Shown piece by piece: positions 30,253 to 39,114 of a stretch of 64,000 nucleotides of DNA. The number at the start of each line of letters is the position of its first letter. Position 1 is the stretch's first letter. The notes under the pieces were generated by a model. That model was not told the DNA's origin, made no database searches, and saw only the letters and a program-made list of their open reading frames with translations. This DNA comes from an archaeon. GTDB taxonomy: Archaea > Nanobdellota > Nanobdellia > Woesearchaeales > GW2011-AR9. The position numbers and the translations under genes are program-made. The DNA is taken from the NCBI GenBank assembly GCA_018696395.1, contig JABHQR010000011.1:62001-126000 (forward strand), written 5' to 3'.

Positions 30253-31083
30253 ATGACCTCATTAAAAATGAATTTGTCACAAATAAAAGAGTCTGTACTG
30301 AAAGAAATTAAACAAAGAACAAATTATGAATATGTGGAAGTTCTTAATAGGGCTAATTCTGCAATCTTATTATCTTTATCTGTATTAGGTCAGAAAGTGT
30401 TTTATCCAGAAGAAGGTGGGTGGATGACTTATCATAAATATGCCAAGAATCTTGGGAAAGAAGTTGTTTCTATCAAATGTCATGATGCTAGAATTGATTT
30501 AAATGATTTGAAAAATAGATTGGAAGAAAAATGTGTTTTTATTTATCATCCTTTAGGTGGTTATTTTGCCGAGCAGGATATTGAACAAATTTATAAAATC
30601 TGTAAAGAAAAAAATTGTTTAGTAATTATGGACGTTTCTGGAACAATCGGAACAAGATTATGTGATGGGAAATATGCTGATATCTGTTTAGGAAGTTTTG
30701 GTGATTGGAAATTAATTGATTATGGGCAAGGTGGGTTTATTTCGTTTCAAAATCCTAAATTGTTTAATCATTTTAAACCTTTATTTTCAGCAATGACTTT
30801 TCGAGGAGATTATGAAAAATTATTACATCATTTTAATATTCTTGATGGCCGGATCAAGTTTTTATTAGATAAGAGGACAGAGATTATTAATGATCTAAAA
30901 GAATTTGAAATTATTGGCAAAGATAATGAACTTGGATTTGTTGTTATAGTAGTGCCAAAAAGTGAAACAGATAGGTTAAAGATTGTGGCTTATTGTACGA
31001 AAAATAATCTTGAATATACGATGTGTCCAAGGGAAATTAGAATTAATAGGGATGCAGTTTCTATTGAATTGAAAAGGTTGTAA
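30253..31083 (+). CDS. PLP-dependent aminotransferase-like protein, short DegT/DnrJ/EryC1-like
   Basis: VIMDVSGTIGTR and GSFGDWKLIDYGQGGFISF (candidate PLP Lys). Confidence 0.65.
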   Translation: MTSLKMNLSQIKESVLKEIKQRTNYEYVEVLNRANSAILLSLSVLGQKVFYPEEGGWMTYHKYAKNLGKEVVSIKCHDARIDLNDLKNRLEEKCVFIYHPLGGYFAEQDIEQIYKICKEKNCLVIMDVSGTIGTRLCDGKYADICLGSFGDWKLIDYGQGGFISFQNPKLFNHFKPLFSAMTFRGDYEKLLHHFNILDGRIKFLLDKRTEIINDLKEFEIIGKDNELGFVVIVVPKSETDRLKIVAYCTKNNLEYTMCPREIRINRDAVSIELKRL

Positions 31084-31200
31084 TGTTGTTAATATTTTGT
31101 TATATTTTATGCAATTTTAACATGCTTCACAATCTTTTGTGCCACTAATCAGTGACAAATAACCAAAAGGTTTAAATATTCTGATATATTATAATAAATA

Positions 31201-31686
31201 ATGTTACAAGGAAATTTAAATGAAGCAAATAAATATTTTAACAAGGTTATTGATGATTCAAGTATATTCTCATGTATATGGGATTTGGGAAAAGCTATGA
31301 AATATGTTGGTGTTGAAAATTCTGGGGAAGATCAAAGATTAAAAGATCTAAGGTCAAAAATTTTGACAAAAGGAATTGAAACTGCAATTAGAAAAGAAGT
31401 TGTTCTTTTTGGAAATGCTATCGCTAGAAATGATATAAATACGGCAATGTTAATAATCAAAAATACTGAATATTGTAGGGATACTAACCTGGCAGAAGAT
31501 GGGAGATCTGATATTAATCGAAGATTAATGAACGGTGGATTAGGTGTTAATATCAATGTTGCAAGTGTTTACCAAAGAATGTTAGATAAAATGTATCAAA
31601 GAATTAATTTGCCTGCTTTAGCTAATCCTGAACATATGAAAGATCCAACCATGGGCACATATGTCTTAGAGTTAATTTTTGAATAA
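31201..31686 (+). CDS. Uncharacterised protein
   Basis: Intact ORF. Confidence 0.5.
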   Translation: MLQGNLNEANKYFNKVIDDSSIFSCIWDLGKAMKYVGVENSGEDQRLKDLRSKILTKGIETAIRKEVVLFGNAIARNDINTAMLIIKNTEYCRDTNLAEDGRSDINRRLMNGGLGVNINVASVYQRMLDKMYQRINLPALANPEHMKDPTMGTYVLELIFE

Positions 31687-31687
31687 T

Positions 31688-32905
31688 TCAATATCTATTA
31701 ATTGTTTTACCTAGTGTGATAAAATGGATATTACCTTGGAAACCTTTTTCTCTAGCAATTATACCTAAAGCCTTTGCTTGGGTTCCAGTAGTATATATGT
31801 CATCAAAAATGATCAAATTATTTGCATGAGATAAATAATCTAAATCTTCTTCTATGCCAATTGTTTCAAGATGATCATAGATAGTATTTCTGTTGTTTGA
31901 AGAATGTGATTCTCGGCAAGGGTGGACTCTTTCGAATATTCTGTCTGGGTAAAATTCATAATTTTGTTCTTCAGCAATAATTCCTGCTACTAAATTGTTA
32001 ACATCAGTTTTGTAACAGTAATGGGGGCAAGAGTTTGGAGATGCCATTACTTCTGTTTTTCCTTTTAAATTTAAATTGTTAACTAAATGATTTAGTCTAT
32101 GTTGAAATTTTGCCAAGTTAGTTTTTAAAGCGTACCTTTCATTTATGATTTTTCCATTATAAAAAAATTCTTCTTTAGCCCAACTTTCAATTTGGTCATG
32201 GGTGAAATTTTTTGTTTTCTTAAAACTTAGAACCCAGTTAGTAAACGGGTTTCTATTACCACCATTCCAAGGGAAATATTCTTCTAAAAAGTGATGTTCT
32301 ATTCCCGGATCATAATTTCCATCCATAAAAAAATCTTTATCAAATGGTACTGTTCTAGGTTGGTATTCTAATATGCCATTTGAAATATAACTTAATAAAT
32401 TTAAAAATTCATCTTGGGTATTAACAATCTTTCTTGCTTCTGCGTTAGCTAATTGTTGTTGCGATGAATAACCCCAAGTTACACCGATTGGTACTATTGA
32501 TACTTGATGTGCGTTAAGAATATCTTTTGCTGAATCACCAATTAAGTATGTTCTTTGTTTATGGATTCCAGATCCTTCAATAATCTTTTCTAATAATTCT
32601 TTGTTAGGTTTTTTAGCATTTCCAATAATTTGAACTTCGGGTAAGCTATGTTTTTTAATAATTGCTCTAGCGTAAGCTTCGGGAGAATTAGTATAAATAG
32701 TTAACTTGTGGTGTTTAGCAATTCTGTGGAGCATTATTTCTATTCTTCTGGAATAGGTGTCAGACCTAATCATATTAAGATTATTTTTTAAGTAATTTCT
32801 TCCAGCAGGATTTGTCAAGTAAGGTTGAAGGTTTTTTGTATCAACAATAGTTTCATCTAAATCAAGTATGAAATGTTTTTTTGGCATAGCAAATCTTTTT
32901 ACCAT
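31688..32905 (-). CDS. HAD-like hydrolase fused to phosphoribosyltransferase (ComF/ShosT-like)
   Basis: HAD motifs FILDLDETI, YTNSPE, KKPNKELLEK, LIGDSAKD; C-terminal PRTase loop LIIFDDIYTTGTQAKAL. Confidence 0.85.
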   Translation of the reverse strand: MVKRFAMPKKHFILDLDETIVDTKNLQPYLTNPAGRNYLKNNLNMIRSDTYSRRIEIMLHRIAKHHKLTIYTNSPEAYARAIIKKHSLPEVQIIGNAKKPNKELLEKIIEGSGIHKQRTYLIGDSAKDILNAHQVSIVPIGVTWGYSSQQQLANAEARKIVNTQDEFLNLLSYISNGILEYQPRTVPFDKDFFMDGNYDPGIEHHFLEEYFPWNGGNRNPFTNWVLSFKKTKNFTHDQIESWAKEEFFYNGKIINERYALKTNLAKFQHRLNHLVNNLNLKGKTEVMASPNSCPHYCYKTDVNNLVAGIIAEEQNYEFYPDRIFERVHPCRESHSSNNRNTIYDHLETIGIEEDLDYLSHANNLIIFDDIYTTGTQAKALGIIAREKGFQGNIHFITLGKTINRY

Positions 32906-33853
32906 TTAATCTATTTTCCCCGACATTTGATTTTTAATCACGTTAATTTTATTTTTATGTGTCTTGATCCAATTATAATCCTGACACATATTATTTTCTA
33001 AAACGTACAATGGTTTTTCTTGATCAATGCAATGTCTTACTGCATGTAAGGTGCCGCTACTATCACTTGCACGAATTACAACCACTCCGTGTGTTGATAA
33101 ACAAGATACAGTATAATTTCTTTCAACAAAACCTGTGCCTTTAAAAGGATTAAATCCAATTGGATATTGGGATAGAACTAAATGGTTGGTAGAGATATAC
33201 TCTTGAAGTGTTTGATTTTCTGCTGGAAAATATCTGTCTAAAGCAGTTCCAATAACAGCAATGGTTGACCCATGATCTTTGATGGCAGTTTTATGTGCCA
33301 ATGTGTCACAACCTTTTGCAAGACCACTTACAATACAATAACCTGTTCCTTCTGTGTTGAACTTTGCTTTTTCACCATAAATTAATCTCTCTAAGACAGA
33401 TTTACCGTGGATTATGTCTTTTTGTTCTTCTAATTTTCGTGTGCCTATAACTACCATTGATGGTCTTTTAAGTAATTCTAAATCTCCTCTATAATATAAA
33501 ACCGGTGGGGAGTCATCATATTTTTTTAATGTTTCTGGATATTCTTTATCTTTGATTGTAATGGTGCCAAAATTGAAACTTGTTTGGTCTAATCTTTTCA
33601 TGATTGTTTCAAATCCTGGAAATTGTGTTATTGGATCAGCAAATTGTCCAAACATATCTTTTGGTTTGTGTGCATAGAATGTATTTTCAAGATTACCGTA
33701 AGTTTCTAGCAAATTTCTTAAATGTTTATTTGATTTACGACTGATTCCTATCTTTTTAAGTTTAGGATTGTCTTTGCTAAGAATTAGGGCACAATGGTAT
33801 AACGATTCCCTTCTTGATTTATCATTGAACATAAAAATGTTTGTGCGCGTCAT
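32906..33853 (-). CDS. DprA/Smf-like protein
   Basis: YPETLKKYDDSPPVLYYRG, VVIGTRK, IVSGLAKGCDTLAHKTAI, TIAVIGTALDRYFPAENQTL, LSQYP; stop codon abuts next ATG. Confidence 0.9.
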   Translation of the reverse strand: MTRTNIFMFNDKSRRESLYHCALILSKDNPKLKKIGISRKSNKHLRNLLETYGNLENTFYAHKPKDMFGQFADPITQFPGFETIMKRLDQTSFNFGTITIKDKEYPETLKKYDDSPPVLYYRGDLELLKRPSMVVIGTRKLEEQKDIIHGKSVLERLIYGEKAKFNTEGTGYCIVSGLAKGCDTLAHKTAIKDHGSTIAVIGTALDRYFPAENQTLQEYISTNHLVLSQYPIGFNPFKGTGFVERNYTVSCLSTHGVVVIRASDSSGTLHAVRHCIDQEKPLYVLENNMCQDYNWIKTHKNKINVIKNQMSGKID

Positions 33854-33972
33854 ATTTTTAAGCTTTTATATTATATTTGATATAATCATGCTTGTGTGTT
33901 TGTATTTTAATATCTCCCGATATATCCACCACAATGAAAATTCTTATATAATCAGTTTGAAAATAGTTTAAT

Positions 33973-34284
33973 ATGGCAATATTTGAAGGGATGTATGGGC
34001 TTTTTACTTTATTCAATTATGGGCACACTATTAGTGGTAAAATAAAAAAAGAGCATTTTAAAAATGAAGTTAATTTCTCTAATTTAGAAAAATTGACTCT
34101 AGGTGGTTCTGTTTTGATTGGTATTGATGCGGTAATCACACCTTTATTTATTGGTGAATCTTTACATAATCTGTTGGGTGTCAATTTGGATTACAGTCAT
34201 GAACAAGGAATTATGTCATTAGAATTTTTAGGTGCTTATTCTGGTATGTTTTATCATGCTGCAAAAAATTTTAAACAAGTTTGA
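33973..34284 (+). CDS. Small uncharacterised protein, possible membrane protein
   Basis: Intact ORF. Confidence 0.45.
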   Translation: MAIFEGMYGLFTLFNYGHTISGKIKKEHFKNEVNFSNLEKLTLGGSVLIGIDAVITPLFIGESLHNLLGVNLDYSHEQGIMSLEFLGAYSGMFYHAAKNFKQV

Positions 34285-34378
34285 AATTAAATTATTTTTA
34301 ATAAATTAATAATGTGTTAGTTTTTTTCCAATATAACTTAAATAGTAATCTTTAAATACCTGACAAATTTAATTTTAC

Positions 34379-35728
34379 ATGATGGCAAACAAAATAATCC
34401 CAAATCAAAATAAGCAATTTGAAAAATCAATTAAAAATGTCAAAGTATTACATGATTTTTTAATGAGGGAATTTTATCAATCAAGAAAATTATTACATCT
34501 AATCTCTCATGCTAAGAAAGGTAATAAAAAATTAGCAAAAAAATGTTTAAAAGAATTAAGGGGTATGTTTGGTATCGAGAGGGTTGAAAGGCGTGAAGGA
34601 AGAGTTTTTAATTCAATGGTTACTACGGTAAAATCTTTACAAACTAAATATAAAAAAAAGTTCCCTGGTGAAGTAGAAAAAACTTTAAAATTATTAGAAC
34701 AAGCAAAGATATATCACAATTTTTTTGTTAAAACTCTTTCTCGTGGTGGTAAAATTGAGGTCATGTTAAAAGAGGCAGAAAAAGACGATTCTAAATTATC
34801 TGATGTTGTTAAAGTAATTGAGGATGAACTTAAAAAGTTTCCTTCTTTTGAAGGTGTATTAGGATCAATTGAATCTAGTTTAAACTCAGAATTAAAACAT
34901 TCTATGGTGGGCGAAGTTGATTTAGAACTAGAATTAGAAGTTAAGATTAAAGAGTTAGATGCTAAAATTGGCATATTACAAAAAGAATTAAAACAGGTCA
35001 GGTCAAGGTTTGGGTTTACTGAAACTTTTTTAGGTGGTATTTTCAGTAGTGATAAGGCGTCAGTTAAAAGAGAAAAAGAAATTATAAGTACGCTTTGGGG
35101 AACTTCTATTTTTCGTGTTGGTGAGGGGATAGAAGGGGAGATTAGTAAGCTTAGAAATAAGTTGAACAAAATTAAAATTGCAAATGGTGAGAAAATTCAT
35201 AATGGCCTAGTTCAGTTTGACGATATGTACATTGAAATTACTGATGCTAAGAAAAAAGCTGATTGGACTTTAAAATATGTCACTAATTATTTGAAATTGT
35301 TAGAAGGTACGCTTAGTTCTTTAAGTTTTTCAGAAGGTTTAGAAGTGGGTGATTTATTTAGTAAAAATAAATCTATTTCTATGGCTTCTTCTATGTCCAA
35401 TCTTAGTTCTCAGTCAATGTTAAACAATGTGGCTAAAGAAACTAAACAATTAAAATTAGAATTAAAAAATTTTGATCTATTTTTTGAAAAATCTGATGTT
35501 CCAGTTGTTGGTCTTTATGACAGTTTAGATTTGTGTGCGGATCTTTTAGGTGTTCTTTCATTTGATATTACTAGTATATTTACTTTAGATAATTTAAGTA
35601 AAAACAAGGCTAAAATTAGGAAGCTTAAAAATGCTGCAACGAAATTTAAGTTGCATATGGAAGATGAGTGTAACAGTTTTAATATCTTGGTTACTAAATT
35701 TCATAATTCGATTAAACATGGGTCATAA
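34379..35728 (+). CDS. Uncharacterised coiled-coil protein
   Basis: Long ORF, heptad-rich Lys/Glu composition. Confidence 0.6.
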   Translation: MMANKIIPNQNKQFEKSIKNVKVLHDFLMREFYQSRKLLHLISHAKKGNKKLAKKCLKELRGMFGIERVERREGRVFNSMVTTVKSLQTKYKKKFPGEVEKTLKLLEQAKIYHNFFVKTLSRGGKIEVMLKEAEKDDSKLSDVVKVIEDELKKFPSFEGVLGSIESSLNSELKHSMVGEVDLELELEVKIKELDAKIGILQKELKQVRSRFGFTETFLGGIFSSDKASVKREKEIISTLWGTSIFRVGEGIEGEISKLRNKLNKIKIANGEKIHNGLVQFDDMYIEITDAKKKADWTLKYVTNYLKLLEGTLSSLSFSEGLEVGDLFSKNKSISMASSMSNLSSQSMLNNVAKETKQLKLELKNFDLFFEKSDVPVVGLYDSLDLCADLLGVLSFDITSIFTLDNLSKNKAKIRKLKNAATKFKLHMEDECNSFNILVTKFHNSIKHGS

Positions 35729-35891
35729 TTTTTCATTATTTTTTCTTTTTTAAAAACAGGTGTTCTTTAACTTAAATATTTGATATAATTCAATACTTTT
35801 AATCAATTGAAACATTAATTGTTTATTAACTAACTATCAATACTTTAATTAATCGAAAAGAATATAAACTACTTCTTGCTTTTTCTTTATT

Positions 35892-36614
35892 ATGGAATCT
35901 ACAAATTATATTCAAAAAATAATCGATAAGAAAACAGATGATGCTGTTCATCGAAAATTTATCCGGTTTAGCATTGGCGAATTTCCTCGTGAAAAAATCA
36001 TTATCAAACAAATGGCTAAAAAGTTACAAATTCAAACTGGGTTTGAGTTGGCAATTGATCTTTATTTACTAACTGCAGATTTGTTAGTTAAAGAAGATGT
36101 TACAATTGAAGGTAAGGGCGTTGTGTTTTCTACCACTAAAGGTTTGGAAAAAGATATTGAAAGTGCTGGGTTTGAATTGATAGATAAAAAAGGTAAAAAG
36201 TATAACATTAAATTTGAAATGCCTGTATCTAAATTTAGGGAAGCGGTAGTTTCATTATCTCAATATTTTATGCTATTAAATTATTCTGTGGCAGGTATTA
36301 CTATGAAAGTTAAAGGATCATTACCTAAACCTGGTAAAATTGTGGAAAAATTTGCTACATTTAAAGTTGATAATAAATATGCTACTCCAATACTTGAAAA
36401 CTTTTTGTTTGATATCGATAAAAGTGAATATTCCAAAGCAAAATCAATTGATGTCGACATCACTTTTATTATTGATGGTGCGGAAATACCTAAAGAATAC
36501 CAGGACGATTTTGCTTTAGCAAGATTACATGCTAAGAAAAAAGGTAAGATTAAACGGGTAATCACTGTTGATGCTAATGTTGTAAAAGAGCATGAGTTTG
36601 ATTTCTGTGTTTGA
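35892..36614 (+). CDS. Uncharacterised protein
   Basis: Intact ORF with TATA-like AATATAAA upstream. Confidence 0.6.
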   Translation: MESTNYIQKIIDKKTDDAVHRKFIRFSIGEFPREKIIIKQMAKKLQIQTGFELAIDLYLLTADLLVKEDVTIEGKGVVFSTTKGLEKDIESAGFELIDKKGKKYNIKFEMPVSKFREAVVSLSQYFMLLNYSVAGITMKVKGSLPKPGKIVEKFATFKVDNKYATPILENFLFDIDKSEYSKAKSIDVDITFIIDGAEIPKEYQDDFALARLHAKKKGKIKRVITVDANVVKEHEFDFCV

Positions 36615-36694
36615 TTTTTTTTCTATTTTTTAACTTAATTCAAACTTCTTCCTAGTTAACTTTATAAAATATTGAACTACTATAATTCTTTATC

Positions 36695-38953
36695 ATGGCA
36701 AGTATAAAAAAATTGTTAGAATCAAAAGAGAAAATTGTCGTAACTGCAGCATTACCTTACGCAAATGGAGAAATGCATGTGGGGCATGTCTTAGAACATA
36801 TTCAAGTAGACATCTATACTAGATTTTTAAGATTGATTGGAAAAGATGCAATATTAATTTGTGCTTCTGATATGCATGGTACTCCTATTGAAGTTAATGC
36901 AAAGAAAGTAGGTAAACAACCAGAAGAATATGCTTTACCTTTTTGCAAAAAACATCAAAAAGATTTTGCTAAATATTTAGTGAAATATGATAATTATTAC
37001 AAAACTCATTCTCCTGAAAATAAAGAAATGGCTTACTATTTTTACAAAATTTTGAAAGATAAAGGTTACATTTACATTAAAGAAATTCCTACTGTGTTTT
37101 GTTCTTCTTGTAACCGTCATTTGCCTGATCGGTTTGTGAAAGGTATTTGTCCTCATTGTAATGAAGAAGATCAGTACGGTGATATCTGTGAAAAATGTTC
37201 AACTGCACTGAAAGGGATAGATTTAGTTAACCCTAAATGTACTTTATGTGGTAACGAACCTGAACATAAAAATAGTTCTCATTACTTTTTCAAGTTAAAA
37301 GATTTTTCTTTAGAATTACAAGCATGGTTTAATGATGATAATTCTTTGATACAAAAAGAAATTAAAAATTGGATCACTAACTGGATAAAAGGCGGGTTAG
37401 ATGATTGGTGTATCTCTCGTGATGAACCTTATTTTGGGTTTGAAGTTCCGGACTGTTTAGATGAAATAGGTGAGAAAAAGTATCTATATGTGTGGTTAGA
37501 TGCACCTATTGGATACATTTCTTCAACAGTAAATTATTGTGATAAAATGTCCAGTGAAAATAAAGATCTTAATTGGGAAGATTATTGGAAGTCTGACAAA
37601 GGGCAAGTATTACATTTCATCGGTAAAGATATTGCTTATTTCCATTACTTGTTTTGGCCAGCTGTATTGAAAGGTGCTGGTTTTCCATTACCAGTATTAA
37701 CTACTCATGGTTTTGTTAATTTGAACAGTTCTAAAATGAGCAAATCTCGTGGAAACTATTTTTCTGCTGCAGAATTTTTTGAATTGTTTGGAGCGGAAGG
37801 ATTAAGATTTTATTATGCTAATCGGTTGGATCGTTCAATTGTAGACTTAGATTTAAGTTTAGATGATTTTGAAGCTGTGAACAATAAAGTTTTAATTGCT
37901 AATTTGGGTAATTTTTGTTATCGGAGTTTAAGTTTTGCTGCTAAGAATTACTCTCAGGGGTTTGATAAAGTTGCTAATGGTGACGATGAACAGAAATTGG
38001 TTGAGGAGTTTAATAAGTTAGTTCATAGTCCGAATGGTGTTAAAGATTGTTATTATGGACAAAATTTTAAAGGTGCAGTTAAACTTATTTTACAAATTTC
38101 TGATCTGGGTAATGTTTATTTTCAAAAATTAGAACCTTGGAAGAAAAGGGAAAGTGAGGAAGGTGAAAAACTGGTTTGTGAGAAAATTGCTTTTATATTA
38201 AATCTGGCCCGGAACTTATCAATTTTAATTAAACCAATTTTACCAGAATTTTCTGCTAAAATTGAAAAATCATTCGGTGTAGAATCTGTTGTTGGTAAGG
38301 GTTGTGATGGGTTACAATGGGAAGATATCAATTTTGATTGGACTGGCCATATTGAAATGGTAGATAAATTAGTTGATCGGATTGATGCTAAAATTGCAAA
38401 AGAAAGATTGAATGTTGTAACTGGTGGAGATGTTAAAAGTGATTCTAAAAAAGAGAATTGTTTACCTTTAAGTTTACGAGTGGGTCAAGTTGTAGAAATT
38501 AAAAATCATTCCAATGCAGAAAAATTGTATGTTTTGCAAGTAGATTTTGGTGGGGAGATCGGTAAAAAACAAATAGTTTCAGGGTTACGTGGTCATTTTG
38601 AACCTAACGATCTTTTATTTCACAAATTTTTATTTTGTATCAACTTACAACCCGTTAAACTGCGTGGTGAAATGAGTGAAGGGATGATACTTGTTGCTGA
38701 AGAAAAGGATGAAGGTGGTGAAAAGCTTACCTTGCTTGAATTGAAACCAAGCCAGTTTGAAAATGTTGAATTGGGTGAATTTGCTACTTTTGGTGATTTA
38801 ATTGTTTGTGAAGATGAAATTGATTACAAACAATTCTTGAAAGTTAAAATGAAAATTTTGGGTTGTAAAGTTGTTTGGAAAGAGAAAAGTCTTAATGTTG
38901 CTGGGAAAGAATTAGGATTGCCTGATGTAAGTGATGGTGCTAAGATCAGTTAA
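36695..38953 (+). CDS. metG: Methionyl-tRNA synthetase with C-terminal tRNA-binding (EMAPII-like) domain
   Basis: ALPYANGEMHVGHVLEH, zinc knuckles CSSC/CPHC/CEKC/CTLC, KMSKSRGN, C-terminal LRVGQVVEIKNHSNAEKLYVLQVDFG. Confidence 0.97.
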   Translation: MASIKKLLESKEKIVVTAALPYANGEMHVGHVLEHIQVDIYTRFLRLIGKDAILICASDMHGTPIEVNAKKVGKQPEEYALPFCKKHQKDFAKYLVKYDNYYKTHSPENKEMAYYFYKILKDKGYIYIKEIPTVFCSSCNRHLPDRFVKGICPHCNEEDQYGDICEKCSTALKGIDLVNPKCTLCGNEPEHKNSSHYFFKLKDFSLELQAWFNDDNSLIQKEIKNWITNWIKGGLDDWCISRDEPYFGFEVPDCLDEIGEKKYLYVWLDAPIGYISSTVNYCDKMSSENKDLNWEDYWKSDKGQVLHFIGKDIAYFHYLFWPAVLKGAGFPLPVLTTHGFVNLNSSKMSKSRGNYFSAAEFFELFGAEGLRFYYANRLDRSIVDLDLSLDDFEAVNNKVLIANLGNFCYRSLSFAAKNYSQGFDKVANGDDEQKLVEEFNKLVHSPNGVKDCYYGQNFKGAVKLILQISDLGNVYFQKLEPWKKRESEEGEKLVCEKIAFILNLARNLSILIKPILPEFSAKIEKSFGVESVVGKGCDGLQWEDINFDWTGHIEMVDKLVDRIDAKIAKERLNVVTGGDVKSDSKKENCLPLSLRVGQVVEIKNHSNAEKLYVLQVDFGGEIGKKQIVSGLRGHFEPNDLLFHKFLFCINLQPVKLRGEMSEGMILVAEEKDEGGEKLTLLELKPSQFENVELGEFATFGDLIVCEDEIDYKQFLKVKMKILGCKVVWKEKSLNVAGKELGLPDVSDGAKIS

Positions 38954-39114
38954 TTAAATATAGTTCACTGCAATTATTTTATTTATTTATTATGTTATAT
39001 TCTTCTTTTATTATATACTTTTAATACTTTTATAAAATAAAAACATTTATAAATCTTCAGAGATTGTTTTTAATATAAATTTCGAGATAGATTTTTGGCT
39101 CAAAGGGGTAATGG

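Noticed and set aside
34714-35169. 151-aa minus-strand ORF
   Set aside because: Antisense to the coiled-coil gene; low-complexity Ser/Leu composition
35791-35856. Two imperfect CAATACTTT(T)AAT repeats upstream of 35892 gene
   Set aside because: AT-rich chance similarity is plausible; no palindrome or conserved spacing to support an operator
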